Shown: one piece after another, positions 1-11,102 of the stretch
Position numbering within the stretch: position 1 is the stretch's first letter
Layout: the number at the start of each line of letters is the position of its first letter
NCBI GenBank assembly: GCA_009746045.1
Contig: RPFO01000436.1
Location: 956,127 to 998,626, forward strand
Source: Mesostigma viride
Lineage: Eukaryota; Streptophyta; Mesostigmatophyceae; Mesostigmatales; Mesostigmataceae
DNA length: 42,500 nt
Direction of reading: 5' to 3'
Notes under the pieces: model-generated
Databases searched by the model: none
Told to the model about the DNA's origin: nothing
Seen by the model: the letters and a program-made list of their open reading frames with translations, nothing else
Position numbers and translations under genes: made by a program

Positions 1-330
1 GGGCGGCGGGCGGGCGGGCGGGCGGGCGGGCGGGCGGGCGGGCGGGCGGGCGGGCGGGCGGGCGGGCGGGCGGGCGGGCGGGCGGGCGGGCGGGCGGGCG
101 GGCGGGCGGGCGGGCGGGCGGCGGGCGGGCGGGCGGCGGGCGGGCGGGCGGGCGGGCGGGCGGGCGGGCGGGCGGGCGGGGGTGGGGGGGGGAGTGAGTG
201 GGGGGGTGGGGGGTGGGGGTGGGGGTGGGTGGGGGGAGTGAGTGGGGGGGGGGGGGGGGGGTGGGGGGTGGGGGGGGTGTTGAATGGGTGAATGGGTGGG
301 AGGGTTGGGGGGTGGCAGGCACATATTCTG
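1..330. repeat. GGGC tetranucleotide array grading into GGGGT-rich DNA
   Basis: Positions 1-180 are almost pure (GGGC)n, cut by the window edge. Positions 181-300 are runs of G broken by single T or A. The plus strand is very G-rich and should form G-quadruplexes. The same type of array followed by the same flank recurs at 5343-5860, so this is the left part of a duplicated segment. Open frames through it are by-products of the period and carry no gene signal. Confidence 0.9.
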
Positions 331-730
331 GTCCCCCGAGTCAGAAAAGCCCGCCTTCAATGGCCCCCACATGAATGGAATCATCCCACCAGGCAGGTTT
401 GCATCAGTCCACATAATACTGTATGCAAGCATAACTGACTGCATTACATAGCTCTTTGCTATTTGGCAATGCCATTCCAGCAAGGCAGAAATGCTACACC
501 CACAGAAAATGAATGCCAAGCGCACAGAATCTGTGATAAACATCAGGGTGATCCACTAGCCAGGCTGGGAAGTTGCTAATGGTGAGCATTGCTGCCAGGC
601 AAAGATGAGACAGTTTGGGGGGGGGACGTAGCAGCACAATATACATGGTATGGGCAGGTACAAACAGGTCTCCAAACAAGCATGCAGCAGCAATGCTGTA
701 GATGCAGCTTCTCACCAGGAAAGCAAGGAC
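331..730. other. Duplicated intron-like flank, no gene seen
   Basis: This unique-sequence stretch between the G-rich array and the ANK22 exon is nearly the same as 5861-6279. Both contain the blocks starting 'gtcagaaaagcccgcc' and 'gccattccagcaaggcag', with a few substitutions and small indels. It lies on the intron side of the ANK22 donor. I see no coding or RNA gene. Confidence 0.7.
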
Positions 731-826
731 CCTGGCCTGCACGCTCATCCGCTTCTCCTCCACCAGGTACTTGACCACCTCCAGGTGGCCGCCATCGGCG
801 GCAGAAAGAAGCGCATTTCGCCCGTC
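731..826 (-). CDS. Ankyrin-repeat exon ANK22 (single repeat, partial gene)
   Basis: The minus strand encodes one 32-residue ankyrin repeat beginning DGRNALLSAADGGHL and containing VVKYLVEEKRMSV. The acceptor is ttag|GAC and the putative donor AGG|gtcctt, a weak 5' site. The exon is 96 nt, so phase 0 at both ends. An in-frame TAG sits just before the acceptor, which supports it being an exon and not a longer ORF. It is a close duplicate of ANK18 (6280-6375), flanks included. Ankyrin repeats are protein-binding modules; no partner can be inferred. This is the exon furthest from the kinase start, and whether it belongs to that gene is unknown. Confidence 0.7.
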
Positions 827-1750
827 CTAAGTAGCCACAGTTTGGGACACAAACACCGTTAAAAGAACGGCGTCCAAAATAACCTTGGTTCAGCATAGAT
901 GTATCAGTCCACTTCTTCCCTGATGTCTGAGATACAGCAACCAAGGGCAATGTGCAATCGGTTTTGCAAGAGACTTAGTTAAGGGTAGTTAGCCACCCTT
1001 CTTGGAGTAGTTCTTACAAAGATACGAGGAGCTTGGGGCGAGATACGCACCAGCTCTACTGCTAAATACAGGCGGAAACGACCCCAGTACCATGCATGGT
1101 TTTTACTGCGGTGACGGCTGTCGAAGCTTCTTATTTTTATGCCCAATCAGGCAATTCAGCTCCTTGAACCCAGTCTTTCTCCACCCACAAGTGGCAGGTA
1201 TGCGCAGCGCCAACTGGACTTATCCGTTGGAAACTTTGGGAGTTCAGTACGTTACTGTAAACCTACGCTGTGTTATAGGACTAACCTTGGATAAACGTGT
1301 GCTTGGTGTCTGAGATGACCGTTGGGCTACGGGTTTGTTGCATGTAACATGCCAAAGCACACACGAGACGAGTTAAACGCGAGGACAGACTGCTTCCCAA
1401 GCCATGCTCGCATCCCAGCACGGCCTAGTGTGTGAGACGAGAGGACGCGATTTAAAAGGTCACGCCCATGGAGGGGCTGCTTGCATGCATTGGCCCTATT
1501 TGAGAAGGATTTGACACAATGCGCCCATCATAGCAAAAGAGGAAATTCTAGCGCAAGGCTTGGTTATTACCTCCCCGGAAGAGTCATTGTGGTATGATAG
1601 AAACAAGCAAGCCATGCTATTGTCTGCCAGACAGACCTGCCGGGCTTATGGAAATGCCATGCACTGCACACAAGTCTTTAGTGGAAGGAACCCAGTGGGC
1701 ACAAAACTGGAACTGTGCGTGCAACTTCCCAGCTGGGCAAGCACACTTAC
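827..1750. other. Intron-like spacer between ANK21 and ANK22
   Basis: No exon is recognised on either strand. Positions 1384-1520 (from 'ttcccaagccatgctcgcat') are clearly related to 4515-4650, part of an older duplication that also relates ANK21 to ANK19. Confidence 0.5.
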
Positions 1751-1852
1751 ATAGTCCCTGGCCTCCACGTTAATCCCCTTCTCCACCAGGTACTTGACCA
1801 ACTCCAGGTGGCCTCCTATAACAGCAAGTTGAAATGTGCTTTGGTTGTTGCC
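1751..1852 (-). CDS. Ankyrin-repeat exon ANK21 (single repeat)
   Basis: This is a 102-nt, phase 0 exon encoding one 34-residue repeat. It starts GNNQSTFQLAVIGGHLELV and ends VEKGINVEARDY. The acceptor is atcag|GGC and the donor TAT|gtaagt, a near-consensus 5' splice site. The TALH motif is weakened to STFQ, while GGHLELVKYLVEKG is well kept. Exon and flank are most like ANK19 (4902-5000), suggesting local duplication. Confidence 0.8.
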
Positions 1853-2653
1853 CTGATAGAAGAAGACGCTCAACCAGGTGATCGCGCAGATGAGGTGCAC
1901 AAAACAAGAGCAGGGGTGCCTCCTGCCCAATGTGTCAGAGATTTTCCAGATACCCTTTTCGGTCTTGTATGCCCAAGGTGCTATAAGGCTTCCTGGAAAG
2001 GTCAGGGAGGAGTGACATCTACCTGGCATTTTCTGGTCTGATAATCCTAGTGGCAACACACCACCTTTGATTTGGTGTTTGAAACTGTGTTATGGCATAT
2101 GGATCCTCCTCTCCTCAGTGAACTCAAAGAGCAAGGACTAGGACCCACCTGCGTGTCCTGGCGTGGTGCTGGCGTACCATACTCTGAACCTGGGAACAAT
2201 GCGTTCAGCGTGACCTTGTGTTTTGAATGCCTAGTGTCCATGGTGTACTCCGAAAGGTCTAAACCTTGTTCGGATGCCTTCTTGCAACTCCCACCCAGCA
2301 AGCCTCACAGCAAGGTCTTACGGCAGCCCACCCAAGTGCCAGCATGACCCAGTTACTCTACAGCATTCCATGCAAGGGGACGATCCTATCGCAGCAGCGT
2401 GCAAGGCACAAGAAAGTCGCTACCTTGGAAAGAAGGATCAAACTCATCAATGGTGGGATAACTGAAAGGAAGACCAGGGTGGGAAGTCACCAACCCTGCC
2501 AGGAACGGGTGAGACATACGTGCCTGAAGAACGACACACGATCCATGAGACAAAAGAAGAAAAGGAACAAGCAAAACCCCCAAACAAATGCACGGCTAGA
2601 CTGCTCTTTGTGTTGTGACTCACCCAGCCGAATAGGGTAGGCGATGTACTGAC

Positions 2654-2743
2654 CTTCACACTCATTCGCTTCTCCTCCACCAGGTACTTCACCACACCCA
2701 GGTGGCCTTTTTCAGCAGCATAGTGAAGGGCATTCTTGTTAGC
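2654..2743 (-). CDS. Ankyrin-repeat exon ANK20 (single repeat, short)
   Basis: The minus strand encodes a 30-residue repeat beginning ANKNALHYAAEKGHLGVV and ending EEKRMSVK. The acceptor is aaacag|GCT and the donor AAG|gtcagt, a good 5' site. At 90 nt it is in frame but stops about four codons before the usual exon end, where most siblings read ARDK or AKDE. The ALHYAAEKGHLGVVKYLVE core is a textbook ankyrin helix-turn-helix. Confidence 0.82.
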
Positions 2744-3590
2744 CTGTTTCACGCCCACAAATGAATCCGTTGACATGAGTCAGCATAAGGGCCATGCAGA
2801 TCACCATCCAAGGGTTTCTCAGAGTGTTTGGACTAATTAATCTAACATATGGCGTGGCATATTGCAGAGCGATCTCCTAGCATAGGCAACGTTTGGGCAA
2901 AGGTAGAGAAATCAGCTTTAACCCAATGTCCATGAATAGGTTTTTGAATAGATTACTTGTTATTTTATTTCTATTATTTAATACAGACGATAGTTTCTGG
3001 TTAATGTGATTATAGAAATTTTAGCTCACTAAGCTGCACATGCAACCAAAAACGGAGCTGTAAGAAAGGGTAGGCCATGGGATTGTTGTACGGATGAAGG
3101 CGACAAACTTGTGCCTTGTGGCATGCCTCAATACCCCTTTTCCCCTTTTTCCAGAATGTGCAAAAGCCTGAAGAAGGCTGCCTCAGAAGGGGGAAGCAAT
3201 GCCAGGGAAGGCTGCTGAACCATGTCGGGGGCAACCCCTGGGGGAAAAAACACGCAATATCTAAAATGGAAGGCCTGCCATTCCAATTGCAACCTTATTC
3301 ACAAGAGATTAACTAGATACTGCTGCAAAATTTGCAAATAAACTGCACTACAAGCACAACTGTGGACACACGGGTTCGCAACATCTCGACTGGGGAGCCC
3401 CATGTAAGAGTGGCCCCCTGCATGCTGACCCGCAAGCTCAAAGACGCCGCCACGACAAAGAATTTTTGCCTGCTGGCATTCCAGGGCTGTGCGAGCAGCG
3501 AGCGAATAGCGGAGCTAACCTTGCGTTGCATGCAACAGCTGTCTCACCAACAACTTCTTGCTATGGGAGAAAGGGAGACCTAGAAAGAGC
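2744..3590. other. Spacer without recognisable gene
   Basis: Mixed-composition DNA with an AT-rich patch around 2930-3010. Short open frames on both strands overlap each other and match no family I recognise. It reads as intron or intergenic sequence. Confidence 0.4.
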
Positions 3591-3720
3591 GAGATGAGGG
3601 GAGGCGGGGGGATGGGGTGGGTCGACTGGTGGGAATGGGTAAAGAAAGGGGGTAGAGGGAGAGAGAGGGCCAGGCTGAGGTGTGTTTGAGGAACGGGCGG
3701 GAAAGACAGAGGGAGAGAGG

Positions 3721-4901
<1,181 letters not shown>

Positions 4902-5000
4902 GGAGTCTTTGCCGTCAACGTCAACCCCCTTCTCCACCAGGTACTTGACAAGTTCCAGGTGGCCTCCTCTAGCAGCAAGATGAAGGGCGCTTTGGTTGCT
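4902..5000 (-). CDS. Ankyrin-repeat exon ANK19 (single repeat)
   Basis: This 99-nt phase 0 exon encodes a 33-residue repeat that starts SNQSALHLAARGGHLELV and ends EKGVDVDGKDS. The acceptor is atcag|AGC and the donor TCC|gtaagt. All signature positions (ALHLAA, GGHLELVKYLVEKG, VD) are present, so the repeat should fold. It is the paralogue of ANK21 but has kept the ALHLAA motif that ANK21 has lost. Confidence 0.85.
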
Positions 5001-5342
5001 CTGATAAACAAGGAGTTTACCGATCAAAGCCAAAAGGTGTTCAAGGATAGTGCAGATAAAATACGTTCCACAAGAGCAGCGGGGCCTTCTACGCACAGTC
5101 TAACTATATCTGAGCTATCTGTTGCATTGTTGCAAGTCAAAGGAGTCGTAGGACAGATTGGGAAGGTTATGCAGAGGTAGGGTCCTCCTGGAAGTTGTAG
5201 GTTTCCTGACGCCCATGCTTAGGTACAAACGTCTGCGTTGACCTTTCGCCAAGTGGCATGGCGTTTAAGTCCTGCGTTCCTTAGTCAAGTTTGTACTCGT
5301 AGTAAACACCTATGTTGTTTCCCTGCGCCACTTATTGCTAGG

Positions 5343-5860
5343 GTAGGTGGTGGGTGGGTAGATGAGTTGTGTGTGGTGGGGGCGGGGGGGCTAAGTTTGT
5401 GAGTGGGTGGGTGGGTGGGTGGGTGGGGGCGGGCGGGCGGGCGGGCAGGCGGCGGCGGGCGGCGGCGGCGGGCGGGCGGCGGGCGGGGGCGGCGCGGGCG
5501 GCGGGCGGGCGGGCGGCGGGCGGGCGGGCGGCGGGCGGCGGGCGGGCGGGCGGCGGGCGGGCGGGCGGGCGGGCGGCGGGCGGGCGGGCGGGCGGGCGCG
5601 GCGGGCGGGCGGGCGGCGGGCGGGCGGGCGGCGGGCGGGCGGGCGGGCGGGCGGGCGGGCGGGCGGGCGGGCGGGCGGGCGGCGGGCGGCGGGCGTGCGG
5701 GCGGGCGGGCGGGCGGCGGGCGGGCGGGCGGGCGGGCGGGGGCGGCGGGCGGGCGGGCTGGTGCGCGGGTGGGTGGGTGGGTGGGTGTGGGGGGGGTGAG
5801 TGGGGGTGGGGGGTGGGGGGTGGGGTGGGGGTGTTGAATGGGTGAATGGGTGGGAGGGTT
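5343..5860. repeat. GGGC/GGC and GGGT array
   Basis: GGGT units (5403-5427) pass into interleaved GGGC and GGCGGGC units (5428-5760), then GGGT and poly-G-rich DNA. Its right flank matches 331-730, so array and flank were duplicated together as in 1-330. All three frames are open on both strands because stops are absent; no protein is implied. Confidence 0.93.
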
Positions 5861-6279
5861 GGGGGGTGGCAGGCATATATTGTGGTCCCCCAAGTCAGAA
5901 AAGCCCGCCTTCAATGGCCCCCACATGAATGGAATCATCCCACCAGGCAGGTTTGCATCAGTCCACATAATACTGTGTGCAAGCATTAGATAGCTCTTTG
6001 CCGTTTGGCAATGCCATTCCAGCAAGGCAGAAATGCTACACCCACAGAAAATGAATGCCAAGCTCACAAAATCTGTGATAAACATCAGGGTGACCTACTA
6101 GCCAGGCTGGGAGGTTGCTAATGGTGAGCATCGCTGCCAGGCAAAGATGAGACAGTTTGGGGGGGGACGTAGCAACACATGGTATGGGAAGGTACAAACA
6201 GGTCCCCAAACAAGCATGCAGCAGCAATGCTGTAGATGCAGCTTCTCACCATGAGGTTGAAATTAAGGGATGTCTGGAC

Positions 6280-6375
6280 CCTGGCCTGCACGCTCATCCG
6301 CTTCTCCTCCACCAGGTACTTGACAACGCCCAGGTGGCCGCCATCAGCGGCAGAAAGAAGCGCATTACGCCCGTC
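6280..6375 (-). CDS. Ankyrin-repeat exon ANK18 (single repeat)
   Basis: A 96-nt phase 0 exon encodes 32 residues beginning DGRNALLSAADGGHLGVV and ending MSVQAR. The acceptor is actaag|GAC and the donor AGG|gtccag, which is weak. Compared with ANK22 the protein differs essentially by one Glu/Gly in HLEVV versus HLGVV. The flanks 5861-6279 and 6376-6450 also match those of ANK22, so this is a recent segmental duplication. Confidence 0.72.
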
Positions 6376-6577
6376 CTTAGTAGCCACAGTTTGGGACACA
6401 AACAGCATCAAAGGAGCGACGTCCAAAATAACCTTGGTTCAGCGTGAAGATGTCAGTCCACTTCTTTGCTTTGTTCCGAGAGACAACGGCATGCTCGCTG
6501 TCCTCACCACATGTGGTGTCATTAGCGATAGAGACCTTTCAACTTGTTTGTTAGAACAGACCAGCAAAAGTTCTCAC

Positions 6578-6676
6578 CTGGCAAAAAAAGTCCAGATTCG
6601 TCGCATTGAGCTCCACCAGGTGCTTGACCAGCACCAGGTTGCCCGCTCTGGCGGCAGCACAGAGGGTTTGTCCATC
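6578..6676 (-). CDS. Ankyrin-repeat exon ANK17 (divergent single repeat)
   Basis: The minus strand encodes a 33-residue repeat starting DGQTLCAAARAGNLVLV and ending NATNLDFFCQ. The acceptor is gacag|GAT and the donor CAG|gtgaga, both good. Length is 99 nt, phase 0. The N-terminal DGQTLCAAARAGNL and VKHLVE are recognisable, but the C-terminal loop is hydrophobic instead of the usual MSVEARDK, so it may be a capping repeat or decaying. It is only 203 bp from ANK18, far shorter than other spacings. Confidence 0.7.
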
Positions 6677-6760
6677 CTGTCGCACGAGAGAAGAATGCAA
6701 CTTACAGATAGCAGCACCCCAAGCATTAGTGCTTTATGAGAGAGAAACGAGAGTGAAACC

Positions 6761-6781
6761 TTGGTACAAAATTTGTACCAA
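6761..6781. repeat. Perfect 10-bp-arm palindrome
   Basis: TTGGTACAAA, one central A, then TTTGTACCAA. The arms pair perfectly. It could be a dimeric protein-binding site or a chance palindrome; nothing around it decides. Confidence 0.6.
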
Positions 6782-7082
6782 ACAAAGTTGTAGAAACGAA
6801 TATTCGACAGGTTCTGATTTTGTGGTGTGCCTCGTGCGGGGCGGTGGCGACTTTTCCCACGGCTTGCTACGTGTGCACGATCGTTCCAGTTAATAAATAC
6901 AGATGCGAGTATTAGAAATGTGCCGCTCAAGCCTCAGTAGGGAATCTAACCGCTGACTTGTTCTTTTTAGGCTCTTGGCTTCTTGAGTCTAGAAAAGGCA
7001 AGAGCTTACGACATGCATTCCGCAACGCTGCTCTACGAAGCGAAACAAACACACACGCACACAGGTACCTTGTCCTTTCTCT

Positions 7083-8090
7083 CTGTAGTGGCGCCAAGCG
7101 GAGTGCCTTGGAGGGGGATGGTGCCAAGCGGCGTGCCTGTGAGGGGGGTGGCACCAAGCGGAGTGCCTTGGAGGGGGGCGGTGCCAAGCGGCGTGCCTGG
7201 GAGGGGGGTGGCGCCAAGCGGTGTGCCTTGGAGGGGGGCGGTGCCAAGCGGCGTGCCTGGGAGGGGGGTGGCGCCAAGCGGTGTGCCTTGGAGGGGGGTG
7301 GCGCCAAGTGGCGTGCCTTGGAGGGGAATGGCCCCAAGCGGCATGCCTGGGAGGGGGGTAGTGCCAAGCGGCGTGGCTTGAAGGGGGTGGCGCCAAGCGG
7401 CGTGGCTTGGAGGGGGGTAGCGCCAAGCGGTGTGCCTGGGAGGGGTATTTTACAACCAATTGCAGATGGTCTTAAATTAGTACAAAAGAAACCTCTTTTA
7501 CCTAGTAGCGTAGCGCCAAGCGGCGTGCCTGGGAGGGGGCTGGCGCCAAGCGGCGTGGCTTGGAGGGGGGTGGCGCCAAGCGGCGTGCCTGGGAGGGGGG
7601 TGGCGCCAAGCGGCGTGCCTGGGAGGGGGGTGGCGCCAAGCGGCGTGCCTTGGAGGGGGGTGGCGCCAAGCGGCGTGCCTGGGAGGGGGGTAGTGCCAAG
7701 CGGCGTGGCTTGGAGGGGGGTGGCGCCAAGCGCCGTGCCTGGGAGGGGGGTAGCGCCAAGCGGCGTGGCTGGGAGGGGGGTGGCGCCAAGCGCCGTGCCT
7801 GGGAGGGGGGTAGCGCCAAGCGGCGTGCCTTGGAGGGGGGTGGCGCCAAGCGGCGTGCCTGGGAGGGGGGTAGTGCCAAGCGGCGTGGCTTGGAGGGGGG
7901 TGGCGCCAAGCGGCGTGCCTGGGAGGGGAATGGCCCCAAGCGGCGTGCCTGGGAGGGGGGCGGTGCCAAGCGGCCTGCCTTGGAGGGGGGTAGTGCTAAA
8001 TGGAGTGCCTTGGAGGGGGGTAGTGCTAAATGGCGTGAGGTGGAATGGGGTAGGACCAAGCGACGTGTCTTGGAAGGGTGGGCGTGTGCC
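7083..8090. repeat. 30-bp minisatellite (about 30 units)
   Basis: The unit is approximately gtggcgccaagcggcgtgcc followed by tggGAGGGGG. Variation is mainly cctggg/ccttgg/gcttgg and gtggcg/gtagtg/gtagcg. The 30-bp period preserves frame on both strands. Higher-order variants such as alternating 'cctggg' and 'ccttgg' units suggest unequal exchange or slippage in blocks. Confidence 0.93.
7436..7501 (-). other. Intron-like 66-bp insert inside the 30-bp array
   Basis: On the minus strand the only non-repeat sequence in the array begins GTAAAAG, contains TACTAAT and ends ccctcccag. Removing 7436-7501 as a GT-AG intron joins GCT ACG CTA CTA G to GC ACA CCG. This restores the 10-residue pattern as GATLLG followed by TPLG. 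The insert may be a very small intron, or a foreign insertion that happens to fit. Confidence 0.4.
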
Positions 8091-8174
8091 CTGCAGGATT
8101 CGGTGTTGTGGCAGCCCTGTTGATTTCTGGAACCCCTCGAGTGCACGCCGATGAAGCGCCCACTCCTCGGCGAC

Positions 8175-10123
8175 CTGCCACGTGGCGTATCCATAACGAA
8201 AGCACGATGTTTGTCACAAGTCGTTATCCTTTTGTGTATGTTTTCTTTTTTTGGGGGGGGTGAAAGTATAAGGTGATCAAGGGAGGGGTAATCAGTCCAA
8301 CGTACGGCGATCAATCTAATATGAGCAGAACAAGGATGTCCTTTTTAAAGAAAGTGGCTGGGTGGGTGGGCGGTGGATGGGAGAGAGCCTGGCGGGCATG
8401 TTGGCACGTGGGTCGTTCAGGGCAGTTGCTGCTGCGGTATGGCTGGCCAGGCATCAGCCTCGTTGTTGGGGTGACAAGAGGCTTTGAACAGAACCAACTT
8501 GGAGGCGATTCTAAAAGCACGTTGTACTAAACCTTAAGAGTGCATGCTCTACCACAACCTTACCACAAATGTTTCCCTAAGTCTCAGGCACTCAGAGGAA
8601 GGGGACAAGCATTAACTGCGAGTGCCAGCACCCAGCCCTTCAGAATGCATTGGCATTATATATAGTGACTTAACAACAATAGGTGTCTTAAGAATATAGA
8701 CCAGATGCCATAGATATGTTACGCCTGTACAGTAACTACCTTCATCACAAAGTTGCATGCATCCCATGCCTTATGTGCTCGTTCTTGCCAAGAATGACGC
8801 TCATGCAAATTACAGTCCTATACCCACGCGTACATCCCCAACGTAAAGTTCACGAGCCCCTGGATTTCGAAGACCTTGCATTATTTCATTATTGCAGATG
8901 CCCAACACCCGATGCCGAACTTCCTCATGAGCTACTTATCACTAGTGTAATGTTTAGACTTGCACATCAGATGCTTTGTAAGATACCTGCATCTTGATTT
9001 AGAGTGATCTTTCTCAACTTCGAATTGGCATCCGCATTTCCCTCAAAGTGCCTCCAGGCAACAGCTTGTTCCCATTGCCGCTTCACATCGCGGCAACAAC
9101 GATAACAGTAGTGTGGACTTATCACGGAGCCATACACACAGCTAGCTGCCAGGCTGCATTAGCGACTTAACAAGGCCACACGACTTGCTTTTTGCGTACA
9201 CATGACTGGCACTTATCCAAACACAGCCAAGACGGTGCCATCGGTACCAAGCGGGCACTGGGACTAGCCGCGGCCCCAGCGCACCCGCCCTGCGCTGTAG
9301 CGCCGTACCTCTCCTCTACTTGAACATAGTGCCGGGTCTTACGTACTGAGGTACTGCCTTTTAAGCCAGGCCTTCTGCCCTAGGCCACAATCGTAGTACG
9401 GGGTCGTTATTACCCCTGCCGCGGTGGTGGGTATAGCAGCGAAGGCCTATGGCACAGAGTACACATGGCACCAGGGCGCGCGATGGGCCATGCGCCTCGC
9501 ATTTATGAGCTTTATGGGCTTTACGTCATGCCGGCTGCACACGTGTTGGTGCTGGTGCTGACAGCCGTGCGCGAGGCCTCGTGGACACAACAACCCAACA
9601 CTTACGGATTCGTCCCACAACTTGTTGCCCACCACTACCCAGTGACGACCTCACCACAACATGGCCGATCTCATCGCCGAACACTCCATGACTCACCACC
9701 GCCTAAGTTGATGACTGACCACCACATAAACCATGACTCACCACCACGCACTAGTGACTCACCACCGCATGCAAAGGCACCCCCCTCTGAACCTGTTCGT
9801 AGGCACGCCATCTCAGCTCCTCGAAGCTGACGCCGCCCGGCATAATGCTTTGGTACCTCTGTAGGTCACAGCACGGGAGGCCAGATCCGGCAGATGCATC
9901 CTTAAACACAGCTAGTTAGTCTGGGGCAGATTATGTGCTACTCAAGGGACGGAGCAGCTGCAAAGATCCCAAGGGAGGGATGGCACTTCCATCCTGTTCC
10001 GCTAGATGGATAGTTAGCTGGATGGCTAGTTAGCTAGATAGCTATGTAGGTAGGTGTGTGTGGTGGGTGGGTCGGTGGGGGGGAAGGTGAGCATGTGCAA
10101 AAAGGACAGCCCCTCTGTCTTCT
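8175..10123. other. Copy A of a duplicated module, no firm gene
   Basis: Blocks match 11817-13720 in the same order: 'atgagcagaacaaggat', 'tctcaggcactcagaggaag', the 'gcggcaacaac' region near 9090 and the 'tgactcaccacc' region near 9690-9760. A short GGGTGGGT patch at 8357-8370 corresponds to the expanded array at 12117. A plus-strand frame at 9465-9830 is open for 121 codons, rich in His, Pro and Ser from 'actcaccacc' repeats; I do not consider it a gene. Confidence 0.55.
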
Positions 10124-10850
10124 ACCACACTAAACATGTAGGTATAGCGACAAGGAAACCACACACTAAATATGTAGGTATAGCGACAAGGAAACCACAC
10201 ACTAAATATGTAGGTTATAGCGACAAGGAAACCACACACTAAATATGTAGGTATAGCGACAAGGAAACCACACACTAAATATGTAGGTATAGCGACAAGG
10301 AAACCACACACTAAATATGTAGGTATAGCGACAAGGAAACCACACACTAAATATGTAGGTATAGCGACAAGGAAACCACACACTAAATATGTAGGTATAG
10401 CGACAAGGAAACCAGACACTAAATATGTAGGTTATAGCGACAAGGAAACCACACACTAAACATGTAGGTTATAGCGACAAGGAAACCACACACTAAATAT
10501 GTAGGTATAGCGACAAGGAAACCACACACTAAATATGTAGGTATAGCGACAAGGAAACCACACACTAAACATGTAGGTTATAGCGACAAGGAAACCACAC
10601 ACTAAATATGTAGGTATAGCGACAAGGAAACCACACACTAAATATGTAGGTATAGCGACAAGGAAACCAGACACTAAATATGTAGGTTATAGCGACAAGG
10701 AAACCACACACTAAACATGTAGGTATAGCGACAAGGAAACCACACACTAAATATGTAGGTATAGCGACAAGGAAACCACACACTAAATATGTAGGTATAG
10801 CGACAAGGAAACCACACACTAAATATGTAGGTATAGCGACAAGAAGACCG
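10124..10850. repeat. 36-bp satellite, about 20 units
   Basis: The unit is tagcgacaaggaaaccacac followed by actaaatatgtaggta. Units of 36 bp alternate irregularly with 37-bp units carrying an extra T in 'taggttatag'. Copies are nearly identical, indicating recent expansion. There are no spacers between units. On the minus strand a 12-residue hydrophobic unit (GFLVAIPTYLVC) reads open between the 37-bp variants, but there is no gene context. Confidence 0.95.
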
Positions 10851-11102
10851 CAATCAATGTGGCTAGTTGCCTCACAAATAGGCACTGCAGAATGCATGAA
10901 GGCGCCGCTACCTGTGCACGATCATTCCAGTTACTTAAACCAGATGTGGATCTTAGACATGCTCCACTCAATCCTCAGTAGGGAATCTACCAGCTGACTT
11001 GCTCCTGTCAAGCTTCTTGATGTCTTGAGTCTAAAAATAGCAAGAGCTTACAAAATGCATTTCGCACTGCTGCTTGACGGAGCAAAATACACACATACAT
11101 AC
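10851..11102. other. Duplicated flank after the copy B exon donor
   Basis: It matches 6840-7068, sharing 'tcagtagggaatcta' and 'gcaagagctta'. It lies on the intron side of the copy B donor, and its conservation with copy A shows the module duplication extends past the exon. Confidence 0.6.

Larger units (their letters stand above)
7069..8174 (-). pseudogene. Decapeptide-repeat exon, copy A (frameshifted)
   Basis: This is the minus-strand counterpart of the intact exon at 11103-11816. The acceptor is ggcag|GTC at 8174, followed by VAEEWALHRRALEGFQK and a run of 10-residue units of the type GTPLGATPLP. It ends GATTERKDK at a donor AAG|gtacct. A 30-bp unit near 7386 has lost one G, shifting the frame, and a 66-bp insert lies at 7436-7501. 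The total of 1106 nt is not a multiple of three even after removing the insert. I read it as a decaying duplicate. No function is recognised for the family. The three open frames on the plus strand come from the 30-bp period and lack of stops. Confidence 0.5.

Noticed and set aside
5369-5876. Long Gly/Arg/Ala- and Pro-rich open frames in all readings
   Set aside because: They are translations of GGGC/GGC arrays, open in several frames on both strands at once because the repeat lacks stops.
6958-8154. 398-codon plus-strand frame of VAPSGVPGRG repeats
   Set aside because: The 30-bp period leaves all frames open; splice sites and the non-repetitive ends in copy B support the minus strand.
10124-10850. 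CRISPR array
   Set aside because: Units are contiguous with no variable spacers, and the genome is eukaryotic.
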